Source: an uncultured Winogradskyella sp. (GTDB lineage Bacteria > Bacteroidota > Bacteroidia > Flavobacteriales > Flavobacteriaceae). From it: a DNA stretch of 64,000 nt. The position numbers and the translations under genes were made by a program. Below the pieces are notes generated by a model that searched no databases, was not told the DNA's origin, and saw only the letters and a list, made by a program, of their open reading frames with translations. Every line of letters starts with the position of its first letter. Position 1 is the stretch's first letter. This document shows positions 38,295-45,675 of the stretch, piece after piece. The DNA is taken from positions 62,001 through 126,000 of the forward strand of contig NZ_CANMCZ010000006.1 in assembly GCF_947496485.1 (NCBI RefSeq), in the 5' to 3' direction.

Positions 38295-38699
38295 ATGAAA
38301 TATTTATTTACCTTTTTTATTATTCCTTTATTAATTAACTCTACAAACCAAAAAGAAGACTTCATCGGTAAATGGAAGGGAGACGACAATGGTGAAATTG
38401 GCTATATTATTTTTGATGAAGAAGGCTATGCTGCCTTTGAAATAGAAGGGCAGATTATGGGAGGAAAAGAATTTGTTATGAATGATCAAAAAGGCAAAAT
38501 GACTTACAGCATAAATGACAAAGTCAATCCTATTGAAGTAGACTTTATACTTACAAAAATAGAATCTGGAGAATCCAAAACTTTATTAGGTATCGCAGAA
38601 TTTATAGATGAAAATACTTTAACTTTTGATATAAGTTTTGGTTCTATAAGACCTTCTGAATTCGGTGAAAATTCAATAACACTGAACCGTGTTAAATAA
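38295..38699 (+). CDS. Small exported protein, unknown function
   Basis: This 134-residue protein starts with a short hydrophobic segment (MKYLFTFFIIPLLINSTN) that could be a signal peptide. The rest is a beta-rich domain beginning IGKWKGDDNGEIGYIIFDEE and ending TLTFDISFGSIRP, similar in layout to lipocalin-like or 'GKW' domains. No catalytic residues are recognisable. It stands alone with about 75 nt on each side. Confidence 0.6.
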   Translation: MKYLFTFFIIPLLINSTNQKEDFIGKWKGDDNGEIGYIIFDEEGYAAFEIEGQIMGGKEFVMNDQKGKMTYSINDKVNPIEVDFILTKIESGESKTLLGIAEFIDENTLTFDISFGSIRPSEFGENSITLNRVK

Positions 38700-38775
38700 T
38701 CATGAAAACTAAGTTATGATTTTTAAAATTTATAACTTAACACACTGATATACTACAAATTAAAGCACTGAACTT

Positions 38776-39666
38776 ATGAAAGACTTAAAAAAAGAAGATA
38801 TCAAACAAGAAGTATTTGACCTTTATGATGATTATGCTCACAACAAACTCAATCGAAGACAATTTGTTGAAAAACTTGGAATATATGCTGTAGGTGGTTT
38901 AACCGTTTCTTCACTTTTGAGTTTTATGTCACCAGATTATGTCAACAGTTTAATGGTACAACCAGACGATCCAACTTTAGATTCAGAATATATCTCTTAT
39001 GAATCTCCTAAAGGTGGTGGTACCATAAAAGGTTTGTTATCCCAACCAAAAGATAATACAACGAAATTACCCGGAGTTATTGTTATCCATGAAAATAGAG
39101 GATTAAATCCATACATTGAAGATGTTGGAAGAAGAACCGCAAAAGAAGGCTTTATCTCACTAGCTCCAGATGCCTTATCACCACTTGGAGGTTATCCTGG
39201 TAATGATGATGATGGAAGAGCTATGCAAAAAAAGCGCGATAGAAATGAAATGCTCGAAGATTTTATTGCTGCATACAACCATTTAAAAAATCACGAAAAC
39301 TGCGATGGCAATGTTGGTGTTGTAGGCTTTTGTTTTGGAGGTTATATCTCTAATATGATGGCAGTTCGCTTACCAGATTTAGGTGCAGCAGTACCCTATT
39401 ATGGCAGACAACCTTCTGATGAAGATGCGGCAAAAATTAAAGCTCCACTTCTACTCCAATATGGAGAATTAGACACCAGAGTTAATGCTGGTTGGCCAGC
39501 ATTTGAAAAAGTATTAAAGGCTAATAACATAGAACACCAAGCCTATATTTATCCTGGAGTTAATCACGGGTTTCATAATAATACAACTCCACGTTACGAT
39601 AAAGAAGCCGCTAATTTATCTTGGGAGCGTACCATAGCTTTTTTTAGAAAACATTTGAAAAATTAA
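38776..39666 (+). CDS. Dienelactone hydrolase-family protein with Tat-like signal
   Basis: This alpha/beta hydrolase of 296 residues fits the dienelactone hydrolase family. The nucleophile Cys is residue 186 in VGFCFGGYISNM, the Asp is in LQYGELDTRVNAG and the His in GVNHGFHNNT. The oxyanion segment is VIVIHENRGLNPYIEDVG. The N-terminus has a charged stretch, then NRRQFVEKLGIYAVGGLTVS, a twin-arginine plus hydrophobic helix consistent with Tat export. The substrate is unknown; bacterial members hydrolyse diverse esters or lactones. Confidence 0.87.
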   Translation: MKDLKKEDIKQEVFDLYDDYAHNKLNRRQFVEKLGIYAVGGLTVSSLLSFMSPDYVNSLMVQPDDPTLDSEYISYESPKGGGTIKGLLSQPKDNTTKLPGVIVIHENRGLNPYIEDVGRRTAKEGFISLAPDALSPLGGYPGNDDDGRAMQKKRDRNEMLEDFIAAYNHLKNHENCDGNVGVVGFCFGGYISNMMAVRLPDLGAAVPYYGRQPSDEDAAKIKAPLLLQYGELDTRVNAGWPAFEKVLKANNIEHQAYIYPGVNHGFHNNTTPRYDKEAANLSWERTIAFFRKHLKN

Positions 39667-39782
39667 TTGAAATTTTCAATATTTTAAACGACCTTCGTTA
39701 CAGTCCTTACAACTGGACTTTATCAGAATATCAAGACATTTTAACTTTGGTATGTCGACATATCAAATGACTAATAAATACA

Positions 39783-40568
39783 ATGAAAAAGTTAAATATA
39801 GTAGTGTCTGGAATTTTAGTGTTTTTGCTATTTTCCTGCTCAACAGATTCCAATACTAACACCATTCCTCCACCAACTGTTAATGCAAAGTTATTAAGAC
39901 AAATGAGTGATAGCGATGGCTACTGGAGTAAATTCTTCTATAACGACAATAATGAGCTCACTCTTATCACTAGAACGAGCAATCAAATAGATCTCGACTC
40001 TACTTACTTAGAATATGATGAAGGAGTTTTAATAAGATCTTTACAAAGAAAATATGAGCCTGTAACTGGCATTGTAAATATAGAGTTTAATTACAATACT
40101 TTTAATTCTACTAATGCAAATGGCACTTACAAAACTTACCTCGATGATGGTACAATTCTTCAGGATTTAACTTTTGAACATAGTTATTTAAACAACCTCA
40201 TTAAAACTATAAAGTTTTTTAATTTAGACGGCACCTTATCAGAAGAGAGAACATACAATCATGATGTAGTTGGAAACCTCACCAGTCTGAGGCAAATCTG
40301 GTATAATTCTGATGGCACAATTGATACCGATAGACAAGCTACATTCTCAGAATGGGATACTAATGGGTTTAGAACAAAAAGTTTATTCTATTGGAATTAT
40401 AAAATAGATGATTTACCTAACATATTTTTATCAAACAATAATTGCTTAAACCGTATCGAAGAAGGTGAGACCTACAACTACTCATTTGAATATGATGATG
40501 ATGGTAACGTAACAAGATACAATTCTTTAAATGACCAAAAATTTGTAACGTTAGAGTATTACGAGTAA
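39783..40568 (+). CDS. Lipoprotein of unknown function
   Basis: This 261-residue protein has a lipoprotein signal (MKKLNIVVSGILVFLLFSCS) with the lipidated Cys at residue 19. The body has weak beta repeats of the type seen in RHS-like or FlhB-independent 'YD' proteins (EYDEGVLIRSLQ, EYDDDGNVTRYNS, FFNLDGTLSEERTYN). No enzyme motif is seen. Comparable lipoproteins are frequent in Flavobacteriaceae and are generally uncharacterised. It stands alone. Confidence 0.65.
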   Translation: MKKLNIVVSGILVFLLFSCSTDSNTNTIPPPTVNAKLLRQMSDSDGYWSKFFYNDNNELTLITRTSNQIDLDSTYLEYDEGVLIRSLQRKYEPVTGIVNIEFNYNTFNSTNANGTYKTYLDDGTILQDLTFEHSYLNNLIKTIKFFNLDGTLSEERTYNHDVVGNLTSLRQIWYNSDGTIDTDRQATFSEWDTNGFRTKSLFYWNYKIDDLPNIFLSNNNCLNRIEEGETYNYSFEYDDDGNVTRYNSLNDQKFVTLEYYE

Positions 40569-40688
40569 ACCATTAATCACTTCGATTATAAAATTCTTTA
40601 CAGTACATAAATACACATTAAGAGTTAAATTATCTCCTGAATTTAGCTAGAAATACACTTTAATATTTTAATAAAAAGTGAACTACTG

Positions 40689-40696
40689 TATCTTTG
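40689..40696 (+). promoter_or_regulatory. -7 element of the PLP-enzyme gene
   Basis: TATCTTTG matches TAnnTTTG, 24 nt before the ATG at 40721. The -33 position (19 nt upstream) holds TTTT rather than TTTG. An in-frame ATG at 40694 would lie in this box and is not a credible start. Confidence 0.55.
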
Positions 40697-40720
40697 CACA
40701 ACATTAGAAAGGAAAAGAAA

Positions 40721-42574
40721 ATGCAAGACTCTAAAATAGTTAATTATATAAAAGATGTATTAGAAAACATCCCAAAAGATTGGCTAAATCTAACAACACA
40801 CAGACTAGATATCTACAACGAAGCTCTGGCCAAAACTCAATTTTTAGAACAATTTGAAACCTTATATAAAAGCGGTAATTCAAAAACTTCTTCGCTTAAT
40901 ATATTACCAACAGCTTACGATTATATTCGATTAGGACATCCTCTGTCTTGTGTATTAGAATGGACTATATCAAACTTGCATCAGCTACAACCAGAACAAG
41001 TCATTAGTTTTTCATCACAAACCACTCCGATTTTAGCAATTCTTAGAAAAAATTTACTCGATAATAAAAATACTCAAATCCTCTATACTGATGAGCTACC
41101 AGAATCTTTTGATGCTGAAGTTGTAAAGGGTGTATATGGTTATAATTTTGAATTAAAGAAAGTTGAAAACATCCATTCGATTTCTAAGTTTGATGGCAGT
41201 GTAATTTTCATTGCAGGTAACGGTAATATTAAAACTATAGAACTCAACCCAAATGTTGACTTTTATATTAATCTATATTCAGAGCTAGGAAGTGTTATTT
41301 TAATTCATGGTGAGCATAATGACAGTTACATTTCGGAAATTCAGCATGTGCGACGAAGAGAGACAATTGCAATGACTCCAGCTAATTGTGTTATTGCTTT
41401 AAAGACTTTGGCAGAACAAACTTCTATTAATACTCAAAAGAGCAATTACGAGACTAACAAAACTAGTGTTTTAAATTCCATCAAAGCTTTTACTGGCACA
41501 ACGTCTAAGCCCTTAGTGGGTTCTAGTGGACTTTCTGTGCAGTATGCCATTATGATGGGACTTATTCATGATGCGCTAGAAAATCACGAAGGAAAAGCCA
41601 TTAAATTTATAGTACCCACAAATTGTTATGGTGGTACAAATGACCAAGCCAGACGTGTTGCCGCATGCTTAAATAATGTAGATGTGGTAGATTTAGAAGT
41701 AGACGGTGATAATAATATGGTGACCAGTTTAGAAACTGTTTTAGTCAAAATCGCTAACGAAGACGCTATTCCATATATCATTGCAGAAATACCAACCAAT
41801 CCACGTGTAGAAGTTCCAGATCTCGAAGCATTAAAAGCCACTTTAAATAAAACACGTAAAACTGCAACTGGTGCAACTGCTATTGATCCTGTTTTTATTT
41901 TAGACCAAACCTTTTGTCCTAATATTCAATTTTTGAGTGAAAGAGAAATCCTTTCAACAGTTAGATCTATTTCTTATGCGAGTGGCTCAAAATTTCCGAG
42001 TGGCGGAAAATGTACTGCTGGTTATTGCGTAGGAAATCAAAAAGTGGATGCATTGATGGAAAAGATCGAACTGCATCTCAACCTTTGCGACAATGAAGCA
42101 ACGGCTTTACAATACGAGATTTTAGCAAAGCAAATGCCATCAATGAATCAAAGGATTTCGGACGCTTATATAAACACCCGCGAATTTGTAAACTTTATCC
42201 ATCAGACCTTACCAGAAGCAAAAATCAACTTTGTATCAGAGGAATTAGCTCAACAAGGCTTTACACCTTCTGTATTTTCATTAGATCTTCCTACAAAAGG
42301 TAATAGTCCTGAAGAAAGAGAAGCCTACAAACGACAATTGAATCATAAATTAATCAATTTAATGATTACAGAAATCCCAAATGAAAGTAAGTATTGTGTG
42401 AGCTACGGACAATTAAAAGGCTGTTATTGGACTATACCTGCAACTTCTACACAAGGAACCACTAAAGAAGGTGATAAAGATTATATTGCTCGTGTTGCCC
42501 TATCTCCTGACATGGATTTAGAACGTCATACGGACGTGTTTCTAGAATTCACTAAAGGAATTAAAAAATCCTAA
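40721..42574 (+). CDS. Cys/Met-metabolism PLP enzyme with long N-terminal extension
   Basis: The C-terminal half (about residues 235-617) is a pyridoxal-phosphate enzyme of the cystathionine gamma-synthase/beta-lyase family. Features are GSSGLSVQYAIMMGL, NCYGGTNDQARRVAA, EIPTNPRVEVPDLEAL, FILDQTFCPNI and the cofactor-binding Lys424 in SYASGSKFPSGGKC. The first 230 residues (IPKDWLNLTTHRLDIYNEAL, YDYIRLGHPLSCVLEW, ISFSSQTTPILAIL) match nothing I recognise and are absent from ordinary members, which have about 390 residues. The RBS-like AGGAAAAG before the ATG is unusual in this genome. Substrate and reaction are unknown; a carbon-sulfur lyase or synthase is the best guess. Confidence 0.8.
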   Translation: MQDSKIVNYIKDVLENIPKDWLNLTTHRLDIYNEALAKTQFLEQFETLYKSGNSKTSSLNILPTAYDYIRLGHPLSCVLEWTISNLHQLQPEQVISFSSQTTPILAILRKNLLDNKNTQILYTDELPESFDAEVVKGVYGYNFELKKVENIHSISKFDGSVIFIAGNGNIKTIELNPNVDFYINLYSELGSVILIHGEHNDSYISEIQHVRRRETIAMTPANCVIALKTLAEQTSINTQKSNYETNKTSVLNSIKAFTGTTSKPLVGSSGLSVQYAIMMGLIHDALENHEGKAIKFIVPTNCYGGTNDQARRVAACLNNVDVVDLEVDGDNNMVTSLETVLVKIANEDAIPYIIAEIPTNPRVEVPDLEALKATLNKTRKTATGATAIDPVFILDQTFCPNIQFLSEREILSTVRSISYASGSKFPSGGKCTAGYCVGNQKVDALMEKIELHLNLCDNEATALQYEILAKQMPSMNQRISDAYINTREFVNFIHQTLPEAKINFVSEELAQQGFTPSVFSLDLPTKGNSPEEREAYKRQLNHKLINLMITEIPNESKYCVSYGQLKGCYWTIPATSTQGTTKEGDKDYIARVALSPDMDLERHTDVFLEFTKGIKKS

Positions 42575-42609
42575 TTACTAATTAGCGAAAACGCAAAAAA
42601 GTAATTAGG
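42570..42609. terminator. Hairpin downstream of the PLP-enzyme gene
   Basis: CCTAATTACT / AGTAATTAGG is a perfect 10-bp stem but with a 20-nt loop and no strong T tail on either strand. It lies between convergent genes and may be a weak bidirectional terminator. Confidence 0.4.
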
Positions 42610-42643
42610 ACTTAATTAAATTTTATCAACTCTAAGAAGGTAT

Positions 42644-42943
42644 TTAATCTTCTATTTCGATTTGAATAACGCTACGCATTTTTAATTTTTTACCCCCTAA
42701 TCTTGCTTGAGAGAAAAATTCTTTAGCTATTTGTTGTTCGTTCATAAGCTCGGCAATCCTACCATTGTCATAAACACATTCATCTTTATCATTCCCTTCA
42801 GTGATAGATAAACGTTGAAATTTATGAAAGTTTATTTTTACTTTTAGTACAGAATTAATGATATCTGAAGCTTCTGAAGCCGTGAATGAACCATTAATTA
42901 AATCTATTTTTTGAGTTGTTTTAAGTTGTTCTAACGTTTCCAT
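42644..42943 (-). CDS. Conserved Bacteroidota protein of unknown function
   Basis: This 99-residue acidic, soluble protein has a first half with KIDLINGSFTASEASDIINS and KINFHKFQRLSITEGNDKDE, then CVYDNGRIAELMNEQQIA. Very similar small proteins are, to my knowledge, common in flavobacteria, without a described function. There is no signal peptide or metal motif. It stands between the PLP-enzyme gene (convergent) and the SbtA-like gene. Confidence 0.65.
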   Translation of the reverse strand: METLEQLKTTQKIDLINGSFTASEASDIINSVLKVKINFHKFQRLSITEGNDKDECVYDNGRIAELMNEQQIAKEFFSQARLGGKKLKMRSVIQIEIED

Positions 42944-43037
42944 AATTTTTAATTACTTTAAGTTTATTTATTGCAAAATTGCGTATTTATTTTAATATAT
43001 TTTTATTTATATAATTTATATTAGTTATTAATTTATT

Positions 43038-44006
43038 TTATGTAATATTTATGATACATAAATACAATGGCATTCCTAAGGTGATATTAAACGGAAATGT
43101 TATTGCCAAGGCCATTGGTATATATAAACTTGGATTTGCCTTTGGAGCCGCAATCTTCATTGCTGCAGGAACCGCTATGTAAGATGCACTTGCCGCAAGT
43201 ATTGCGAAAAGCAATCTATTACCCACGCTTTCGGTTAAAACACCACTCATAACAGCTACCAAGCAGCCGTTTATAACAGGAATAATAATAGCAAATAGTA
43301 ATGCGAACCATCCTTTTTTAATAAAATCCGATAATTTGCGCCCACTTGTTATACCCATATCTAATAAGAATACTGCAAGAAATCCTTTGAAAATATCTGT
43401 AGTAAAGGGTTTAATGCCTTCTGCTTGCGCTTCACTAGCCATAAAACCTATAAAAAGACTTCCGATAATAATTAGTACACTCCCATTAGTAAGTGCATGA
43501 TGAATCACCTTTTTCATCGGTACAGTTTCTTCCCCTTTTTTACTCTTCTTGTAAAAAGTCATAAGCAGCAAACCAACCATAATAGATGGCGCCTCCATGA
43601 GCGCCATTACAGCGACCATATGTCCGCTAAACGCAATCTGCTCTAACTCTAAAAATGATATGGTTGTTACAAACGTTACTGCACTAACAGATCCGTAAGC
43701 CGCAGCAATAGCCCCAGAATTTTGCACATTAAACTTTCTTCTAAGAATGAAATAAGTATACAAAGGAACAACTACGGCTAATGTGAGTCCAAAGAGTAAT
43801 GACCACAATATTTCCATAGAAAAATCACTATGAGAAAGCTCTTGACCTCCTTTAAAACCTATTGCTAAAAGCAAGTATAAAGAAATAAATTTTGAAGAAT
43901 TTTCTGGGATACAAAGATCACTCTTTAACTGAACCGCAATGACACCTAGAAAGAAAAATAGCAATGCAGGATTAGTTAAATTATCAATTAATAAATGTAA
44001 ATCCAT
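43038..44006 (-). CDS. SbtA-like sodium-dependent bicarbonate permease
   Basis: The 322-residue protein fits the SbtA (PF05982) family, whose cyanobacterial member takes up bicarbonate with sodium. It has about ten membrane spans, with the family motifs PALLFFFLGVIAVQLKSDL, LLLAIGFKGGQELS, GSVSAVTFVTTISFLE and the second-half TDIFKGFLAVFLLDMG. The inverted-repeat structure is visible as two similar halves. The cytoplasmic loop after the fifth span (KKSKKGEETVPMKK) is shorter than in cyanobacterial SbtA and no SbtB (PII-like) gene is adjacent. It lies next to a divergent CbbR-like regulator and near a SulP transporter, which supports a role in inorganic carbon uptake, but the substrate is not proven. 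Confidence 0.85.
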   Translation of the reverse strand: MDLHLLIDNLTNPALLFFFLGVIAVQLKSDLCIPENSSKFISLYLLLAIGFKGGQELSHSDFSMEILWSLLFGLTLAVVVPLYTYFILRRKFNVQNSGAIAAAYGSVSAVTFVTTISFLELEQIAFSGHMVAVMALMEAPSIMVGLLLMTFYKKSKKGEETVPMKKVIHHALTNGSVLIIIGSLFIGFMASEAQAEGIKPFTTDIFKGFLAVFLLDMGITSGRKLSDFIKKGWFALLFAIIIPVINGCLVAVMSGVLTESVGNRLLFAILAASASYIAVPAAMKIAAPKANPSLYIPMALAITFPFNITLGMPLYLCIINIT

Positions 44007-44043
44007 TTAACTAAGTGATTGTTTTTTAGATTGAAGTTTCAAA

Positions 44044-44283
44044 CTATCGATTAGATAAAATATGAATAAAAAATACCAGAGATAAAATGCCACCAGAAAC
44101 TAAAATCTCATTGAGCATCAAATTATTACTACTAATTAACATATAAATAAGCCCTGAAAAGGCAGCTATAAAAAGCACAGTCTTTAAGACAAAACCAAAT
44201 TCTTTTCTAGTTAGTTTTACAGAAGATAACGTCTTAACCTTAGACGTTCTTTGTTCTTTTTTACGAATTACAAAATCACTCAT
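44044..44283 (-). CDS. Small two-span membrane protein next to SbtA-like permease
   Basis: The protein has 79 residues if it starts at MSDFVIRKKEQ (44283); an in-frame ATG at 44319 would add 12 basic residues. It has a basic N-terminal region (KVKTLSSVKLTRKEFG) and two membrane segments, FVLKTVLFIAAFSGLIYML and ILVSGGILSLVFFIHIL. It is 37 nt upstream of the SbtA-like gene on the same strand, so the two are likely co-transcribed. I recognise no family; a regulatory or accessory subunit is only a guess from position. Confidence 0.6.
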   Translation of the reverse strand: MSDFVIRKKEQRTSKVKTLSSVKLTRKEFGFVLKTVLFIAAFSGLIYMLISSNNLMLNEILVSGGILSLVFFIHILSNR

Positions 44284-44324
44284 ACCTTTACGTTTTAATA
44301 TTTTGTGCAAATATCTCATCTATT

Positions 44325-44357
44325 ATTCATAAATTTTTATTTATTTTTGTAATGAAT
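44325..44357. promoter_or_regulatory. Possible LysR operator between divergent genes
   Basis: ATTCAT (44325-44330) and ATGAAT (44352-44357) form a loose inverted repeat in the gap between the lysR gene and the sbtA-like unit. The region is very A/T-rich, so chance is a real possibility. Confidence 0.2.
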
Positions 44358-44373
44358 TATATTAATATTCTTT

Positions 44374-45306
44374 ATGAAATATACATTGCATCAATTAGAA
44401 ATCTTCCATAAGGTCAGTGAACTTAAGAGTGTTACTAAAGCATCGGAAGAATTATTTTTAACTCAACCTGCGGTTTCTATACAGTTAAAAAATTTTCAAG
44501 ATCAATTTCAAATTCCTCTATTTGAAGTTGTAGGACGCAAAATGTATATCACTGAGTTTGGAGAAGAGATAGCTAGGACTGCTGAAAATATTTTAAATGA
44601 AGTAAAAACCATAAATTATAAGGCTTTGTCATTTCAAGGCGAATTAGCAGGCAAACTTAAAATCGCAATTGTGTCCACAGCAAAGTATGTTATGCCCTAT
44701 TTTTTAACTGACTTCATTAATCAAAATAAGGGTGTTGACCTCTCTATGGATGTTACCAATAAGGCAGAAGTAGTGAGATCATTAGAAAACAATGAGATTG
44801 ATTTTGCCATGGTATCCACTATACCGAAGCACCTAAAAATTAACCGTATACAACTCATGGATAATAAACTTTATCTCGTTGGTGGCAAGCACTATAAATT
44901 AACCGAAAAATATCTTACTACTAGAGAATTTGAACAACTGCCTCTCATCTACCGAGAGCAAGGTTCGGCCACACGAAATAAGATGGAATATTTTATTGCT
45001 TCTAATAATATTTCAACCTATAAAAAAATGGAGTTAAAATCTAATGAAGCCTTAAAACAAGCTGTAGTTGCAGGCTTAGGCTACTCAATAATGCCTTTAA
45101 TAGGAATTAAAAATGAACTTAAAAATGGCGACTTACAAGTTATTCCGGTTAAGAAACTCCCAATGACAACCAATTGGAATTTAATCTGGTTAAAATCAAA
45201 AAATCTATCCTCAATAGCTAAAAGTTTCATTGAAAACATCAACGAAAACAAAGATGATATCATAAAAAAGCACTTTGATTGGTTTGAAAATTATCATTTA
45301 GCGTAA
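44374..45306 (+). CDS. LysR-family regulator, CbbR/CcmR-like
   Basis: The 310-residue protein has the LysR winged-helix domain at the N-terminus (YTLHQLEIFHKVSELKSVTK, LFLTQPAVSIQLKNFQDQ) and the periplasmic-binding-like effector domain. The effector domain opens with KIAIVSTAKYVMPYFLTDF, which resembles the conserved VSTAKYFxP segment of CbbR and CcmR, regulators of carbon fixation and bicarbonate uptake; NEIDFAMVSTIP also fits. It is divergent from the SbtA-like gene by 54-90 nt, the classical arrangement for a LysR regulator and its target. Confidence 0.9.
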   Translation: MKYTLHQLEIFHKVSELKSVTKASEELFLTQPAVSIQLKNFQDQFQIPLFEVVGRKMYITEFGEEIARTAENILNEVKTINYKALSFQGELAGKLKIAIVSTAKYVMPYFLTDFINQNKGVDLSMDVTNKAEVVRSLENNEIDFAMVSTIPKHLKINRIQLMDNKLYLVGGKHYKLTEKYLTTREFEQLPLIYREQGSATRNKMEYFIASNNISTYKKMELKSNEALKQAVVAGLGYSIMPLIGIKNELKNGDLQVIPVKKLPMTTNWNLIWLKSKNLSSIAKSFIENINENKDDIIKKHFDWFENYHLA

Positions 45307-45319
45307 ACACAAAAAATAA

Positions 45320-45533
45320 ATGGAAATCTTAAACTGAATACAAGATTGGCTCAAACAACAGTGAGATGGTGAATGGAGAAAATGAAGTCATTCAAATCAC
45401 AACTTTGGATCCTCTTGGATGGGAAGTTGAAATGAACATCTCCCAAACCTCTATAGCCAATTTAGAAATAAAGTGGATTCTTAATAGTATAAATAGACAA
45501 GATTGTTATAGTCCAAGAGTAGTTTTGATATAA
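45320..45533 (+). pseudogene. Decayed copy of the Imm53-like gene
   Basis: This is a degenerate copy of the intact gene at 47902-48201. It begins with the same nine bases before the ATG and the same first codons, then has TGG-to-TGA at codon 6 and TGT-to-TGA at codon 15. A 2-bp deletion follows codon 19. After the deletion the new frame again matches the intact protein (TTLDPLGWEVEMNIS, IANLEIKWILNSINRQD) up to an early stop at 45531. The last about 35 codons are missing. It begins 14 nt after the lysR stop. Confidence 0.85.
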
Positions 45534-45675
45534 CTTCGTTTGACAAATCATCAATTTAAATTTCTGAAAAACAAAACTAGGTTATATATTACATGAGTTA
45601 AGAATTATGGAACAATTCATTGGTATATTTTATATCCAAAATCTTAATATTTTATAACCCTAGACAACTAAATAA
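45534..45675. other. Intergenic gap before the SulP gene
   Basis: Together with the decayed copy this makes a 369-nt stretch with no intact gene. The region from 45534 is A/T-rich; I see no TAnnTTTG box, hairpin or residual coding similarity. Confidence 0.5.

Noticed and set aside
40694..40720. Earlier start for the PLP-enzyme gene
   Set aside because: It overlaps the -7 promoter box TATCTTTG; the ATG at 40721 has a purine-rich leader.
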